Assembly (NCBI RefSeq): GCF_001465595.2
Contig: NZ_CP013481.2
Coordinates: 248,001-312,000, forward strand
Origin: Pandoraea apista
Lineage (GTDB): Bacteria > Pseudomonadota > Gammaproteobacteria > Burkholderiales > Burkholderiaceae
Reading direction: 5' to 3'
DNA length: 64,000 nt
A program made the translations under genes and the position numbers. This document shows, one piece after another, positions 59,051 through 64,000 of this stretch. Every line of letters starts with the position of its first letter. Positions within the stretch are counted from its first letter, which is position 1. Under the pieces are notes generated by a model. That model searched no databases. It was not told the origin of the DNA and saw nothing but the letters and a program-made list of their open reading frames with translations.

Positions 59051-59272
59051 CTCGAACGCTCTATATAGAGAGGATGGGAGAGACATCGACGCTGGCACCG
59101 CCTTTCCATATAGGTAAGGTTTCGAGAAGCATATGCGATTTCGTTGGTTGCGTCGCTTGGGTGTGCCCGGATACATTGGATCCGTCTCCTCCATGTGTCC
59201 TGTCCCATGGATCTTGGCCCGCTCACGACGCGGGCCTTTTTTTGCCCTTTTCAAATTATTTTCACAAAGGGC
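59051..59272. other. Gap between the PLD gene and the rrn promoters
   Basis: No gene recognised. It contains a + strand terminator-like hairpin (59216-59243) without an obvious gene ending there. Confidence 0.5.
59216..59243 (+). terminator. Hairpin plus T-run without an upstream + gene
   Basis: ggcccgc-tcacgac-gcgggcc followed by seven T. The nearest + strand gene end is at 57304 (a pseudogene), and the intervening gene is on the other strand. It may end a small RNA or insulate the rrn promoters from read-through. Confidence 0.8.
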
Positions 59273-59301
59273 TTGCCATGGTTCGGGGTTTTTACTAATA
59301 T
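59273..59301 (+). promoter_or_regulatory. rrn promoter P1
   Basis: TTGCCA (59273-59278), 17-base spacer, TAATAT (59296-59301), preceded by an AT-rich stretch (59237-59265) that fits an UP element. Confidence 0.7.
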
Positions 59302-59435
59302 CTCGTCTCTCGCAACGACAGCGACGCAGCGAAAGCGGCGAAGCGGTTGAGGCGACGGGCTGGAAAGCCCGGTGGTTGGTGGTTTTGGAGCTTGCGAGTC
59401 GCTACGGCGATGAGTAAAGAAAGCGAAAAAAACTG

Positions 59436-59464
59436 TTGACGACGACGAGAAGCTGGTAGATAAT
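59436..59464 (+). promoter_or_regulatory. rrn promoter P2
   Basis: TTGACG (59436-59441), 17-base spacer, GATAAT (59459-59464), with an A-rich upstream segment (59412-59433). The region downstream is the 16S leader. Confidence 0.85.
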
Positions 59465-59548
59465 CTCGCTTCTCTGCTGCTGATGCAGCGACGCAGAAAA
59501 CGAAGCGACGGCGCGGTAAGTGTGCGACGAAGCGAAGTCAGATGCGAT

Positions 59549-59560
59549 TGATCTTTAAAA
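59549..59560 (+). promoter_or_regulatory. boxA-like antitermination site of the 16S leader
   Basis: tgatctttaaaa resembles the boxA element that recruits Nus factors in rrn leaders. A second one, tgttctttaaca, is before the 23S gene at 61649-61660. Confidence 0.6.
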
Positions 59561-59738
59561 ATTGAACAACCGATAAGTGTGGGCACTCGATGAATAGTGC
59601 GTCTGCTTCGGCAGATTAGCTTTAAATTTATTGAGGCTCACATAGTAATAGGTAAGTTAAGTAATTAACTTGTCAGCATACTTTGAGAGCGACCGGTTCA
59701 AGTGATTTATCACGAAAACCGAAAACAGTAACAGGTTT

Positions 59739-61274
<1,536 letters not shown>

Positions 61275-61335
61275 GAGCATGCACTGGAAGTTGAGTGTTC
61301 ACGCTTATCGGTTGTTGACTGCGTAGATCTAAGTC

Positions 61336-61412
61336 GGGTCTGTAGCTCAGGTGGTTAGAGCACCGTCTTGATAAGGCGGGGGTCGAAGGTTCAAGTCCTT
61401 CCAGACCCACCA
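61336..61412 (+). tRNA. tRNA-Ile (GAT)
   Basis: 77 bases including CCA. Acceptor GGGTCTG pairs with CAGACCC. The anticodon GAT is at 61370-61372, in loop CTTGATAAG. T arm GGTTCAAGT-type. In the 16S-23S spacer. Confidence 0.97.
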
Positions 61413-61457
61413 AGCTAACCACCGCCTGACCAAGTCGGATGGTAACTGGCTTGATTT

Positions 61458-61533
61458 GGGGGCATAGCTCAGCTGGGAGAGCACCTGCTTTGCAAGCAGG
61501 GGGTCGTCGGTTCGATCCCGTCTGCCTCCACCA
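61458..61533 (+). tRNA. tRNA-Ala (TGC)
   Basis: 76 bases including CCA. Acceptor GGGGGCA pairs with TGCCTCC (one G-T). Anticodon TGC at 61491-61493. The Ile-Ala pair is the standard spacer content. Confidence 0.97.
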
Positions 61534-61829
61534 ATTCCTTAGATCACACATCGATGTCAGTCAAAAGCTTTTACGTTAGTACGTCTGCAGTATTTCTGTA
61601 GTGAATCCACGTGAACGTTTTTGAATGACAGCAATGTCATGCAGTATTTGTTCTTTAACAATTTAGAAGAAGTAGTAGTACAACGGAAGCGCGTTAGAGA
61701 TGGCGCGTGGAAATTGTACGGGTTGTGATTGTATCAACCAGTATTTAAAGTGATCGAAAGATGACTTGGAATACGGCACAACGCGATAACTCAACCTGTA
61801 GCGAATGTTGAAAGACACACTCGTTATAG

Positions 61830-64000
<2,171 letters not shown>

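Overview
The window is GC-rich chromosomal DNA from a beta-proteobacterium, most likely Pandoraea (Burkholderiaceae). The main evidence is the rRNA operon at the right end. Its 16S variable stretches (for example the run around 59920-59960 after 'ATACGCTCTGAGGAGGAAAGCGGGGG') match what I remember of Pandoraea 16S. The gene repertoire also fits: fused indolepyruvate ferredoxin oxidoreductase, paaABCDE, MaeB, and MprF with AcvB. No database search was possible. All identifications rest on motifs and remembered family sequences.

Layout. 1-4481: end of an MFS transporter and a fused hydantoinase/oxoprolinase. 4640-9574: a seven-gene operon on + that reads as a type III secretion translocon set of the SPI-2/Esc lineage. 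It has an SseA-like chaperone, two SseB/EspA-like filament proteins, an SscA/SicA TPR chaperone, an SseC-like and an SseD-like translocator and an SseE-like protein. No apparatus gene lies in the window. 9735-18889: GIY-YIG protein, serine hydrolase, an mprF-acvB operon (lysyl-phosphatidylglycerol synthesis and turnover), an NCS2 pyrimidine permease and a LysR regulator. 19249-30694: RhlE-type helicase, BASS transporter, parvulin, methyltransferase/XRE pair, fluoride channel crcB, pyrE, an MFS carrier and maeB. 30846-44742: fused iorAB with a strong upstream palindrome, a small secreted protein, Lrp, GNAT, then the phenylacetyl-CoA epoxidase operon paaABCDE with a DUF1835 gene and a TetR (PaaR-like) gene downstream, a GlxA-type AraC regulator and an M24 peptidase-like protein.

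44925-49125 is a Fur-boxed fecI-fecR-TonB receptor operon for iron/siderophore uptake. A decayed second copy of the same locus, broken by an IS3-type transposase fragment, lies at 56496-57304. Between the two copies is an unusual tightly overlapping minus-strand operon (55761 to 49198). It encodes a LivK-like binding protein, a divergent peptide-deformylase-like protein, a fold-IV aminotransferase resembling (R)-amine transaminases, a KBL-type alpha-oxoamine synthase, an MHS-family transporter and an ArgE-like deacylase. A divergent Lrp/AsnC regulator faces it. The substrate is unknown to me. This is one of the two best candidates for an undescribed system, the other being the SPI-2-type translocon operon.

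57410-59050 is a phospholipase D/cardiolipin synthase-like lipoprotein. From 59273 the window is an rrn operon: tandem promoters, 16S, tRNA-Ile, tRNA-Ala and the 5' part of 23S, which runs off the right edge. No CRISPR array and no complete mobile element was seen.
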